Assembly: GCA_031271375.1 (NCBI GenBank) | Contig: JAISVU010000160.1 | Span: 1-17,447, forward strand | Direction: 5' to 3' | Length of the DNA: 17,447 nucleotides | Source of the DNA: Clostridiales bacterium | Lineage (GTDB): Bacteria > Bacillota > Clostridia > Lachnospirales > WRAX01 | Shown here: positions 1 to 9,200 of the stretch, piece after piece | Layout of the letters: each line of letters opens with the position of its first letter | Numbering within the stretch: the stretch's first letter is position 1 | Made by a program: the position numbers and the translations under genes | The notes under the pieces: model-generated | Databases searched by the model: none | Told to the model about the DNA's origin: nothing | Seen by the model: only the letters and a program-made list of their open reading frames with translations

Positions 1-629
1 GTCATCATTGAACCCAGGGCCTGATCCAGGAAGGCGGAGCCGTACTTTACTAGCACGTCTCTCGTACCGTAGGGCTCTCCCAGTTCTCCCCTGCGTTTGC
101 CAAAACCCAGATACAGCGAAAGGGACATTATTGTAAGCAGCAGCCAGTTTGAAACAGGCACCCCGATAACGGCGGCTCCGGCTTCGATGCGCAGTATAAA
201 TCCCGCCATTACGCAAAAACAGTCGATAATGGCGTAGTGTTTTAAAACAAACGAGTAACATATATTTATGCTGGCGTATGCTAATAATAATACAGCCGGA
301 ACAGGGCTGATCAGAACCGTAACAACGGCCGCGAAAGACGCGAAAAGCGCGAAACAACCCGCGGCCAGCATTATTCCGGTCTTAACGCTCATCGCGCCGC
401 TGGCTATAGGCCTGTGCTTTTTATCCGGGTGCAGCCGGTCCCTGGCCGCGTCCGCTATATCGTTTACAATATACACTACGGACGACAGGAAGCAGAACGC
501 CGCGAACACCAGCGCGGAAAGGCCTAACTGACGCGCATCCGTGAGGTTTAACGAAAAAACCAGCGGCAGGAAAACAAGAGTGTTTTTGATATAGTGTTTT
601 ATTCGGATCTCTGCTATAATATTCTTCAT
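1..629 (-). CDS. UbiA-family prenyltransferase, decaprenyl-phosphate phosphoribosyltransferase-like (partial)
   Basis: The minus-strand frame opens with ATG at 629 and is still open at the left edge, giving 209 visible residues; the C-terminus lies outside. A hydrophobic multi-span protein carries the UbiA aspartate motif NDIADAARD at residues 56-64, followed by HPDKKHRPIASG at 67-78. A second conserved block follows: YSFVLKHYAIID (125-136), then GFILRIEAGA (143-152) and GKRRGEL (177-183). These blocks resemble the UbiA branch that makes polyprenyl-phosphoryl phosphoribose (DPPR synthase type) more than menaquinone MenA, so the substrate is an inference. Family members transfer a group between a polyprenyl (pyro)phosphate and an acceptor in the cytoplasmic membrane. 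The start is set by a GAGGT just upstream and an in-frame TGA three codons before the ATG. It is divergent from the ECF gene across 46 bases. UbiA membership is firm, the subfamily moderate. Confidence 0.88.
   Translation of the reverse strand, partial: MKNIIAEIRIKHYIKNTLVFLPLVFSLNLTDARQLGLSALVFAAFCFLSSVVYIVNDIADAARDRLHPDKKHRPIASGAMSVKTGIMLAAGCFALFASFAAVVTVLISPVPAVLLLAYASINICYSFVLKHYAIIDCFCVMAGFILRIEAGAAVIGVPVSNWLLLTIMSLSLYLGFGKRRGELGEPYGTRDVLVKYGSAFLDQALGSMM
612..620 (+). promoter_or_regulatory. Possible extended -10 promoter for the ECF S-component gene
   Basis: TGCTATAAT gives a perfect -10 (615-620) preceded by the TGn extension. No good -35 lies at 16-18 bases; the nearest, TTGATA at 586, is 23 bases away. 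Extended -10 promoters can work without a -35. Transcription would start near 627, giving a leader of about 50 bases before the ATG at 676. The site lies inside the start of the divergent UbiA gene. Confidence 0.35.
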
Positions 630-675
630 AATACCTCATTATTCATCATATTTCATCCTTGAGGAGCGAATTGCA

Positions 676-1305
676 ATGGAAAAGAAGAAATTCTCCGTTA
701 AGACTGTGGCCTTGACAGGCGTAATGGCGGCTCTGGTGTTTGTTTCGCTAAACGTCTCGTTCCCCATACCGCTTGTACCCGGCACCGCGCCGACGCGGAT
801 ACACATCGGCAACGCCGTTATCCTGCTTGCGGGTTTCTTGCTTGGGGGTAAGAGGGGCGGCCTTGCGGCGGGCATCGGCGCGTTCTTTTTCGACGCGGTA
901 AACCCCGCTTATGTGCAGGACGCGCTGCATACCTTTGTCGCTCGTTTCTTGATGGCTTTTATCTGCGGCGCTATTGCCCACGCCAAGTATAAGGGCGATT
1001 CCAGAAACGCCGATAACCTGGGATTAAACATCATCGGAGCCGTAACGGCGTCATTGTTTTATGTTGTACAATATCTTATCTCGAAGTTCCTTCAAGTTCT
1101 TACCGCCCAGCAGGGTTTTTGGCAGTCCGCGTCCTATGTGCTGTCCGGCCGGCTCACCAACGCCACGGGGCTGTCAACCGCTCTGGCCGCCACGGGAACT
1201 GCCGCAATCGCCTCGTCGATAAACGCCGTCTTTGGCATCGCCGCTTCCGTCGCCCTCTGCGTTGTTATTAAAAAAGCTATGATAAAGGCTAATGTGACGC
1301 TATAA
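676..1305 (+). CDS. ECF transporter S component (substrate-binding membrane subunit)
   Basis: A 209-residue, very hydrophobic protein with about five to six membrane spans and a short basic N-terminus (MEKKKF). It continues with the ALTGVMAALVFVSL block typical of S components of energy-coupling-factor vitamin transporters. Residues such as GNAVILLAGFLLGGKRGGLA and the following glycine-rich segment match the riboflavin-type or DUF1393-like S-component group. It would capture a vitamin or similar small molecule and work with a shared EcfA/EcfA'/EcfT module encoded elsewhere. The substrate cannot be read from the sequence, and no riboswitch fits in the short leader. GAGGAG at 661-666 sits 9 bases before the ATG. 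Its last 17 bases overlap the end of the convergent rqcH gene. Length is normal for the family. Confidence 0.82.
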   Translation: MEKKKFSVKTVALTGVMAALVFVSLNVSFPIPLVPGTAPTRIHIGNAVILLAGFLLGGKRGGLAAGIGAFFFDAVNPAYVQDALHTFVARFLMAFICGAIAHAKYKGDSRNADNLGLNIIGAVTASLFYVVQYLISKFLQVLTAQQGFWQSASYVLSGRLTNATGLSTALAATGTAAIASSINAVFGIAASVALCVVIKKAMIKANVTL

Positions 1306-3040
1306 TCTCCGGCTTCACGAACGCCGTCTTTTGATTCGTATAAATTACAGCCCCGGGCTTTGCCCCGCCGGGCTTTTTTACATATTTGCGCAGCGCATAA
1401 TCCACCGGAACAAGGCTCCCCGCTCTGGCTTTGCTGTGATAAGCCGCCAGTTTCGCCGCTTCCTCCAGGGTTCTGTCGGGGACGGTTTTACCGCCTGCCT
1501 TTATTATAACATGCGAACCCGGAATGTCCTTAGTGTGCAGCCAGATATCCGCAGGCTCCGCGTCCTTCATTGTCAGCTCGTCGTTCTGGCGGTTGTTCTT
1601 CCCGACGAGAATCAAAAACCCGTCCGAGGAAGTGAACGTCAGCGGCGCGGTTTCTTTGTGTTTTTTTGCGCGCTTTGCGGTTAAGATATTCTTTCTTTTT
1701 ACAAACCCCTGTTCCGCCAGCTCCTCCCGTATCTCGTTAAGGTCTGCTTCGCCTGTGGCGTTGCCGACGGAAACCATTACGCTTTCAAGGTAATTTAAAT
1801 CCGCGGCGTTCTGCTTTATCTGATCCTTCAATGCTTCGAAGGCCCGCTTTTCTTTGTTGTACAGCTTATACCAGCGCTGGGCGTTCTGCGTAGGCGTAAG
1901 CCTTGCGTCCAGCTGTATCGTAACGCTGCTCCCGTCGGCGGCGTTATAATCCTCCAAACTGACCTCGGTCATGCCCTGCGACAAACGGTAGAGGTTCGCG
2001 GTAAGCAGCTCCCCGTAGAGCCTGTGAACATCGCGGTTTTCTATCTCGCGCAGCGTTCTTTCGTGGGTATCGTGCTTCCTTACGCAGCGTTCTATATTTT
2101 GGCTTATGAGCCGCCGCAGATCCTGGGACTTTTGATTGACGCGGACATTCTGATCCCGCTCGCCGTAATAATCCTCAAGCAGGGCCGACATTGAAGACGT
2201 GGGCTTCCGGCCCTCGCCGTACATTGTCAGCGCGAACGGCGCGAACTGGACGGGAACATCCTGCCCGTCCAGCACCAGCTCGCCGTTAAAGACCCCGGTG
2301 ACAGCGTCCTCAACGATTTCACAAAAAGCGGCATATAACGACTTGACGCCTTCTTCGTTAAGGCCGACGGAGCTTGCGTCCGGCGCAAGCCCCGCCCTGT
2401 GCTGCATCTCCGAGGCCGTTGCTGGACTTATGCCCATGTACGCGGTATGAAGGTGTTTGTGAACGCTTACGCCGCTGCTTGAAAGCCTTTCCGCGAAGCC
2501 GGGAAAATCACCCGGAACCGCAGCCGGATTGACTTTATCCTGCTCCGGCGGCGGAGTAAAAACCCTGCCGGGAAGCACCTCGCGCAGCGAGCTCTTTTCG
2601 TGGTTGATATGCTTGATACTGTCGAGTATAACGCCGTCGGTTCCGATCAGGATAATGTTCGAGTGCTTGCCCATAATCTCTGCGGAGAGGCGGTTCCTCG
2701 TCATCTCGCCCATCTCGCTTACGGCCTCGATGTCGATGTTTACGACGCGTTCGAACCCCTCGCCCTGAGCGATATCCACAATACGGCCGCCCATCAGGTG
2801 CTTGCGCAGAACCATGCAAAAGAGCGGCGCGGTCATCGGATTCTCTTTGGGTATCGCGGTCAGGTGTAAACGCGGCCCCTGGGCGTTGGCGCTGATTAAT
2901 AAACGCCGGATGCCGTCGCGTTTTACGCTCATAATGATTTCGTCTGTCTCCGGCTGGTGAATCTTCTCCACCTTGCCGCCCAAAAGGGTTTTGCGCAGCT
3001 CGTGGACGATATGAGCCACCGCGATGCCGTCTAACGCCAT
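1289..3040 (-). CDS. rqcH: RqcH, NFACT-family ribosome quality-control protein (Rqc2/FbpA homologue)
   Basis: A 583-residue protein, full length for the family. RqcH binds stalled 50S subunits carrying peptidyl-tRNA and recruits tRNA-Ala to add an alanine tail that marks the chain for degradation; older annotations call it fibronectin-binding protein FbpA. The N-terminal NFACT-N domain contains FCMVLRKHLMGGRI (74-87) and EIMGKHSNIIL (121-131). A coiled-coil middle region runs from about 300 to 440. The C-terminal NFACT-R domain has GKNNRQND (480-487), DIWLHTKDIPGSH (498-510) and YVKKPGGAKPGAV (553-565). At the position of the functional Asp-Arg pair (D97-R98 in Bacillus subtilis) this protein has Glu97-Arg98. 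AGGAG lies about 5 bases before the ATG. It follows the SpoIID-like gene by 14 bases in the same direction, so the two are probably co-transcribed. Confidence 0.95.
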   Translation of the reverse strand: MALDGIAVAHIVHELRKTLLGGKVEKIHQPETDEIIMSVKRDGIRRLLISANAQGPRLHLTAIPKENPMTAPLFCMVLRKHLMGGRIVDIAQGEGFERVVNIDIEAVSEMGEMTRNRLSAEIMGKHSNIILIGTDGVILDSIKHINHEKSSLREVLPGRVFTPPPEQDKVNPAAVPGDFPGFAERLSSSGVSVHKHLHTAYMGISPATASEMQHRAGLAPDASSVGLNEEGVKSLYAAFCEIVEDAVTGVFNGELVLDGQDVPVQFAPFALTMYGEGRKPTSSMSALLEDYYGERDQNVRVNQKSQDLRRLISQNIERCVRKHDTHERTLREIENRDVHRLYGELLTANLYRLSQGMTEVSLEDYNAADGSSVTIQLDARLTPTQNAQRWYKLYNKEKRAFEALKDQIKQNAADLNYLESVMVSVGNATGEADLNEIREELAEQGFVKRKNILTAKRAKKHKETAPLTFTSSDGFLILVGKNNRQNDELTMKDAEPADIWLHTKDIPGSHVIIKAGGKTVPDRTLEEAAKLAAYHSKARAGSLVPVDYALRKYVKKPGGAKPGAVIYTNQKTAFVKPEIIASH

Positions 3041-3054
3041 ATTATCTCCTGTCT

Positions 3055-5547
3055 CTAATACTTCCTGGTTAGTCCAACCCTGCCGTAATAAAACTGCAGA
3101 ATGTCCAGCAGCGTATAACCCGCGTCAATCATCCCGGTGACGCCGTACTGGCTCATCCCGGCCCCGTGCCCGTAACCGCCGCCGTAAAAGACCGCGCTCT
3201 CCAGCGCTCCTAGCTCATTGTACTGCTTGTCCATAACGAAAAAAGCCGACGGCATTAACGAAAAATTGGACACTCCGCCGCCGGAATGGCGGTTGACGGT
3301 TATATCCCCGCTGCCCGGGGCGCCCTGCGGTTTCAATAAATACCGTATATTAAGCTCTGTATAAACCATTATGGCCGCTTCGGTGCCGGTTATAATCATC
3401 GAAGTGATATTGCCCGCCTCGCCCCTGGAGGTTACTTCAATGTCCACAAGAGCGCCGATAGTGCGGATAGGCCTGCTGCGAAAATAGCCGCCGGGAAGCC
3501 TTGTCTTAATCATCATAGGGTTGTCCGCGTACCGGGCGGCCAGCATGGAGTTTATCGACGCCTCCAGCTCGGCGGCGCTCATCTCCACATTCCAGCGGAA
3601 CCAGGGCGAGTGACTGTCATAACCCTGAATGCCTGTATCCATAAGAAAAGTCGCCGCGTTAGCCTCGTCGGAGAGGCTGCCGTAATCCTTTCCACGGTAT
3701 GTTTTAACGGCAGTGAGATAGGGTTCGCTGGCCGCCGGGAACTCCTGCGTCATCCGGTTTGCCCAGACCTCGCCGGAGTTGGCCGTCACCCCGGCCGAGG
3801 TGCTGTAAAAGTTCGCGGAGATAACCGCGCCGCCGTAGGTAAGGCACATCCCCCGGGTCTCGTCGCAGGCCGCGATCGAGATATCGTTCTCCGGTATGTT
3901 ATTGTACACCTGGCACATAACAGAGTCGTCAACATTAGCGCCCCATGCGTGGTAGGCGTTTGTGAAATAATGATTGTAGGCGTAGCTTCGCGCCGTCACC
4001 GCCTGAACCTTATAAGCCTCAAGCCCCGCGCCGGGGAGCATTTCGCTGGGTATTACGGCGTACAGGTATTCCTCAAAGGTCACCTCGTTGACGACGGTAT
4101 AGCGCCCGCCCGGTTCGGCGGCGATCTCGATGAATCCTCGGTATTTGGGCCGCTCGCCTCCGGGCCAGTTCCGGGAAACGCTGAGGAGCTGTATCTTCCC
4201 GCCTAACCGATCCGGGGCCGCGTAAATCCGGGGATTGCCGAATAGATCGGCATTGGAGCCCGGCGAAATATCCAAAACAGCGCCCGCGTTAAACTTAATC
4301 GCCGTTCCACCGGCCCATACGGTGAACGGCTCGTCCGACGTTAAAGACACCGTGTCGTGGAGATAACCCGTATAGCCCGAAGCGCTGATAAGCACGCGGA
4401 TGTTTGAAAGCCGCGCGTCGCCTGTAATTAATACCGCCCTTATCACGCCGCCGCTGACGATATACTCGGCGGCGTCGCTGCCGATGATTATGTCCGCAAG
4501 GCCGCGCCATTCGGGGGTTCCGTTCGATACGTCGTAGACCTTTACCGAGGGGTCATTGCCAAATATGCCTAAATCCCTTATTTCAATAAATTCGGGAGTG
4601 ACGCGCTTCACGTTGCCGGTTATTACGCCGCCGTAACAGGCTATCGCCGTCACCGCGCCGTTATGAATCTTTATATCACATACCTTGCCTTCGGGAACAG
4701 CGAGGCCGTTTAACGCGTATGTGCGCCCCGCGCCGCCGGAGAAAACCGTGATGCTGTCCGGCCCCGACTCGGCGATCAGCGCGTTGCGTATAACGGGCGA
4801 GAACGTCTCAAGCCGCACCAACGCTACGATTGAGCCGTCTTTTGCCAGCACGGAAATACGTTTGTCTATAAATAATTCAAGGGAGATATCGTCGCAGTAC
4901 AGGCTCCCCATGTCGGTGATAACAGTATCTTCAATAACGGTCAGAGGCACCACCGTCATTTCCTCTATTCCATATACGCCCGTGATATCGCCGTCCGCAG
5001 TGTTTTTTAGGGCCTGCGTGAACACCTCAACCCATAACGAATACGATATCGGAGCGGCTTTCTGCGAGACGTCGGGGGCTAGTTCAACCGCATTCGAGGG
5101 ATCCAGCGCGTTTATCAAATACTCCGCCTGGAGAATCGTCAGCCATTCATCGGGCATGAAGGATTCCCCGTCGCCGGACATCAGCCCGGCCAGGTAAACG
5201 GCGTTTAAATATTTATCGTACCATCTGTCGGGAGCGCTGTCGATAAAGGGGACTTCGCGTTCCATAGTAGTTATTGAAAGACCGTCAAAGTACGCGAAGG
5301 CAAGCATCTTCGCCGCCTGCGCCCTTGAAATCGGCAGGCCCGCGCCAATCGGGGAGGCTTCTTCAAACTCCTCTGTCACCGGCTCTGGAAGCCCGCCGAT
5401 GACGGGTATACCCTCCGGCAGCGGAGCGGGCGGAATACCGTCCGCCTCGGGTTCCGGGGTTCCGCCGCAGCCGGTCATAGCATGTATTATAAGAAAAATC
5501 ATCAGGATAAAAGCGGTGCGCTTCCGCGTTTTACTGCTTTTTGCCAA
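3055..5547 (-). CDS. Large SpoIID/LytB-domain lipoprotein with N-terminal SLH-like region
   Basis: 830 residues starting at TTG (5547), chosen because AAGGAGGT sits six bases upstream and no ATG fits. The N-terminus is a basic stretch, a hydrophobic helix and a lipobox ending at Cys27 (MTGC), so it is probably a lipoprotein on the outer face of the membrane. A Pro/Glu-rich linker follows. Residues 71-148 resemble SLH repeats (PISRAQAAKMLAFAY, then FIDSAPDRWYDKYLNAV). A beta-rich middle of about 300 residues is not recognised. The SpoIID domain spans about 465-825, with the lytic-transglycosylase glutamate in VIPSEM (Glu502), QAVTARSYAY (515-524) and the terminal GYGHGAGMSQYG (791-802). Sporulation SpoIID cleaves denuded glycan strands during engulfment. 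This protein is more than twice that length, so a general cell-wall role is as likely as sporulation. It leads the operon with rqcH. Confidence 0.9.
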   Translation of the reverse strand: MAKSSKTRKRTAFILMIFLIIHAMTGCGGTPEPEADGIPPAPLPEGIPVIGGLPEPVTEEFEEASPIGAGLPISRAQAAKMLAFAYFDGLSITTMEREVPFIDSAPDRWYDKYLNAVYLAGLMSGDGESFMPDEWLTILQAEYLINALDPSNAVELAPDVSQKAAPISYSLWVEVFTQALKNTADGDITGVYGIEEMTVVPLTVIEDTVITDMGSLYCDDISLELFIDKRISVLAKDGSIVALVRLETFSPVIRNALIAESGPDSITVFSGGAGRTYALNGLAVPEGKVCDIKIHNGAVTAIACYGGVITGNVKRVTPEFIEIRDLGIFGNDPSVKVYDVSNGTPEWRGLADIIIGSDAAEYIVSGGVIRAVLITGDARLSNIRVLISASGYTGYLHDTVSLTSDEPFTVWAGGTAIKFNAGAVLDISPGSNADLFGNPRIYAAPDRLGGKIQLLSVSRNWPGGERPKYRGFIEIAAEPGGRYTVVNEVTFEEYLYAVIPSEMLPGAGLEAYKVQAVTARSYAYNHYFTNAYHAWGANVDDSVMCQVYNNIPENDISIAACDETRGMCLTYGGAVISANFYSTSAGVTANSGEVWANRMTQEFPAASEPYLTAVKTYRGKDYGSLSDEANAATFLMDTGIQGYDSHSPWFRWNVEMSAAELEASINSMLAARYADNPMMIKTRLPGGYFRSRPIRTIGALVDIEVTSRGEAGNITSMIITGTEAAIMVYTELNIRYLLKPQGAPGSGDITVNRHSGGGVSNFSLMPSAFFVMDKQYNELGALESAVFYGGGYGHGAGMSQYGVTGMIDAGYTLLDILQFYYGRVGLTRKY

Positions 5548-5573
5548 GCCACTACCTCCTTTTGCATCAGCTT

Positions 5574-5602
5574 ATTATATATTTAAACCTTGCATAAAGC
5601 AA
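5574..5602 (-). promoter_or_regulatory. Sigma-A-like promoter for the SpoIID-like/rqcH operon
   Basis: Read on the minus strand, TTGCTT (5602-5597) is followed after 17 bases by a perfect TATAAT (5579-5574). Transcription would begin near 5567, about 20 bases before the TTG start codon at 5547, with the ribosome binding site in between. It stands back to back with the rightward promoter, with one base between the two -35 boxes. Confidence 0.7.
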
Positions 5603-5618
5603 GTCCAAACATTATAAT
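5590..5618 (+). promoter_or_regulatory. Sigma-A-like promoter for the HD-hydrolase/addB/purH operon
   Basis: TTGCAT (5590-5595), a 17-base spacer and a perfect TATAAT (5613-5618) precede the HD gene. The predicted start near 5625 leaves a leader of only about 14 bases that carries the ribosome binding site. The two -35 boxes form a small dyad (TTGC, five bases, GCAA), so a single regulator bound there could affect both directions. Confidence 0.7.
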
Positions 5619-5638
5619 TAACGGAGAGGAGGATGAAC

Positions 5639-6205
5639 ATGGGAAAAGTACCTACAATGGGAGAAGCAAATATTTTGTTAAGAAAGTACAACCAAAACGA
5701 CGCGCTGATCAAGCACGGCGTTGCCGTGATGGGCGTGATGCGGCATTTTGCGCAGAGGCAGGGCGAAGACCCGGATTACTGGGCGGCGGTTGGCCTGCTG
5801 CACGACCTGGACTATGAAAAATACCCCGAGGAACACTGTGCGAAAACAACGGAGCTTATGCGGGACGAAGGGTTGGACGAGGCTTTTATCCGCGCCGTTG
5901 TGAGCCACGGATGGGGGATTTGTTCGGATGTTGAGCCCGTGCTGTACATGGAAAAGGTTCTCTACGCCATTGACGAGCTGACGGGGCTTATCAACGCCGC
6001 CGCGCTGATGAGGCCTTCGAAGAGCGTTATGGACATAGAGTATTCATCGGTGAACAAGAAGTTCAAAGACCTGCGCTTCGCCGCCGGCGTGAACAGGGAT
6101 GTCGTAAGAAGAGGCGCGGAGATGCTGGGGATGGAGCTTAAAGACTTGGTTGATGAAACGATTTTGGGAATGCGCTCCGTAGCGGCGGAAATAGGATTGG
6201 CGTAA
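5639..6205 (+). CDS. HD-domain metal-dependent phosphohydrolase
   Basis: 188 residues from the ATG at 5639. An in-frame ATG six bases earlier (5633) directly abuts the AGAGGAGG ribosome binding site with no spacing, so the second ATG, with 6 bases of spacing, is the likelier start. The HD-superfamily ligands are visible: His26 (KHGVAV), the His55-Asp56 pair in GLLHDLDYEKYP, His90 in VVSHGWG and Asp112 in YAIDELTGL. This is the pattern of single-domain HD hydrolases that cut phosphate esters or nucleotides with a bound divalent metal. The substrate is unknown. No signal peptide or membrane span is seen, so it is cytoplasmic. It is the first gene of a rightward operon; addB begins 9 bases after its stop. 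Confidence 0.9.
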   Translation: MGKVPTMGEANILLRKYNQNDALIKHGVAVMGVMRHFAQRQGEDPDYWAAVGLLHDLDYEKYPEEHCAKTTELMRDEGLDEAFIRAVVSHGWGICSDVEPVLYMEKVLYAIDELTGLINAAALMRPSKSVMDIEYSSVNKKFKDLRFAAGVNRDVVRRGAEMLGMELKDLVDETILGMRSVAAEIGLA

Positions 6206-6214
6206 CAGGCTGAC

Positions 6215-9200
6215 ATGACCCTTCGCTATATCTTAGGCAGGCCGGGTTCCGGCAAGACCGCCCTCTGCGCGTCGGAGATAATCAAGGCCCAAGCCCGGGA
6301 AAACGAAACAGGCAGGGACTTGGTTTACGTCGTTCCCGAACAGTTTTCATTGAGCGCGGAGCGTATTCTGCTGGCGGCTTCCGGGTTTAAGGGACTGGGC
6401 GGCGCGCAGGTGCTGAGTTTTAACCGTTTGGCTTACCGCGTCTTTCGCGAAACCGGGCGGAACGGCCTCGCGCCGCTGGACGACACGGGCAAGAGCCTGC
6501 TTATACGCCGCGCTCTTACGGAGCTGGAAGGGGAGCTGAGGTTTTTCAAGTCCCGGCGGACGCTGAAAGCGCCCGGTTTCGTACAGAAACTCTCCGCTCT
6601 TATCACGGAGTTCAGCACATACGGCGTGACACCGGACGGCCTTTTTAAGACCGCCTGCGAAGCCGATAACCTTACCCAGGCACAGCGTCTGCGCATACAA
6701 GACTTTGCGGCCGTATTCGGCCGCTACAGCGAATACATCGAAGCGGGTTACATCTCGGTTGACCGGACGCTGGACGTGCTGGCGGAGAAGATACCGCGCT
6801 CTGGGATGCTTACGGGCGCCCATATATGGATAGACGGGTTTAAGAGCTTCACTCCGCAGGAATTATCGGTCGTCGCGGCGTTGTCTCGGGTGTGCGGGTC
6901 GATAACTGCCGCGTTCACGCTGGATGCCGGGGCGGGTATAGATAAGGCTTTCGGCGGGGTGTTTCACAATATCGAGGAATATGACCCCTTCGCCGAAGTA
7001 AAGCATACGGTAAACCGTTTGACCGCGATTATCAAAGATAATAACGGAATGATAGGCGAACATCAAATTTTGCGCGAAACGCGGCGTTTCGTCGGCTTCC
7101 CCGAGTTGAATTTTTTAATAAATCATTATTTCGAGCCCTCTCCGCCCCAATACTCCGGGACAAGCCCCGGCATGTTCATCAACGCCTGTCAGGGGGCCGA
7201 CGAGGAAGCCGAAGCCTGCGCGAGGCAGATTGCGGAACTGACCCGGCGGGGTTATCGCTACAGCGAAATAGGCCTTGTTACTACGGATGCGGGATTATAC
7301 GCGCCAAGGCTTAAACGGGTGTTTAAGCGTTATAATATCCCTCTGTTTATCGACGAACGCCGGAGCCTATTGAACCATCCGCTCACGGAGCTGTGCCGGT
7401 CGTCGCTGGCTGTTATCAGCGGCGGGATGACTTATGAAAACGTATTCAGAGCGCTGAAAACCGGCCTGACCCGGGTTGAGGCCGCGGAATCGGACATTCT
7501 GGAGAACTATGTCCTCAGATTCGGCATTACGGGGTCTGTATGGGATACGGAATGGACTTACGGATTCGATAACCTTACCGGCGAGGGCAGGGAAGAACAG
7601 ATAGAATTATTGAACGCCCTCAGAAAAGGCGTGCTCGATGTTTTCAACGTGTTAAGAACCCAAATCAAACGCGGGCGGAAATACCCGGCCTCGGAGCTGT
7701 GCGGGGCGCTGTACGCCTTCATAAGCGCGTCCGGCTGCAGAGAGAGGCTGGCCGGGTGGATAGAACAGTCCCAAGACCCCGAGCGCGCGGGGGAGCACCG
7801 GCAGATGTGGACCCGTTTTTGCGAAATACTGGACAAGATCGTTCAAATCATAGGCGGCGAGCGGATAACGGCGGCGGAGCTCGCCGGCCTGCTGGATGCG
7901 GGCTTTGAGAGCGAGAGCCTGCGCGTCGCCCCTCCTACGCTGGATCACGCCGCCGCCGGCGACATCGGGCGTTCCAGGCTTAATGAGGTTCGCGTGCTGT
8001 TCATCCTGGGGATGAACGAAGGGCTGCTCCCCAGTCCGCCGGTTTCGCACAGCGTTATGCCCGAGGGGGACAGGGAGCGGCTTAGGGAAAAAGGCGTGAA
8101 GCTCGCGCCGCCGCTGGACAGGAAAGCGCTGGAGGAGCGGCTTAACATATATCAGATACTCGCGAAACCCACAGAACGCCTGTATATATCGTACTCCAGC
8201 GGGAACGGGGAAAATCCCTCCGCCGTTATCGGCAGAATACGGGACATTATCCCGGGCATAAAACCCGCGAATCTTCCGCAAATAACGCTGGCGGAACCGA
8301 TGATCCCGGTTTTATTCGGCGCGCTAAGGGCTCTGCCGCAAGGCGCGGAACTTGATCCGGCGATGAAGGACGTTTACGGGATATTGCTGGACGACGGAAG
8401 GTTCGCGGGCCCGATTGGCAGGGGCGGGGCCGATAAAGCCGCGATGCCGCCCAGTCTTGGGGACGCCGAGATTGGCTTCCTCTACGGAACGGGAGGCAGG
8501 AAGGTACGATCCAGCGTGACGCGGCTGGAAAATTACGCCGCCTGCCCGTTTATGTATTTTTCCCGCTATAATTTAAAGCTGAGAGAGCGTAAGCTCCATG
8601 ACATAGAAAATTATGATGTCGGCAACATCCTTCATTCTATTATGGAAAGATACACAAAGAATATGCTTTTGGGAAATACGGAGGAATCCGTCGCGGATAT
8701 AGCCCAAGCCGCCGCGAGTGAGAATATCAGCAAGGCGCTGCTTAAAAGCCGCCAGTACGCCTATATGACGGAGCGTCTTACAGACGCGGCGGCGCGTTCA
8801 ATAGAAGCGATGACGACCCAGCTTGAGCAAAGCGATTTTAGAATCCTGGAAGCCGAGCTGGCGTTCGAAGGCGCGAACGCCTATACGGCGGCGCTTGAGG
8901 ATGGCAGCTCGGCGGAGCTGACAGGGCGCGTGGACCGCGTGGACGGTTATGACCGGGGCGGAAAGCGTTATATACGCGTAATCGACTATAAGTCCGGCAT
9001 GAGACGCTTCAGCTTCAGCGAGGTTCTTTACGGCCTACAGCTGCAGCTCGCGGTGTACCTCGCGGCGTACCTCAAGGCCCATCCTGGTTCGGAGCCCGCA
9101 GCTGTTCTGTATTTTACCGTCGCGAACCATATGATTGGCTATAAAAAGGGCATGAGCCCCGAAACGATAAACGATGAAATTTTCGGGGAATACCGGATGT

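Noticed and set aside
3610..4206. Plus-strand frame of 198 codons opposite the SpoIID-like gene
   Set aside because: It is antisense to the conserved SpoIID domain and has no recognisable domain of its own.
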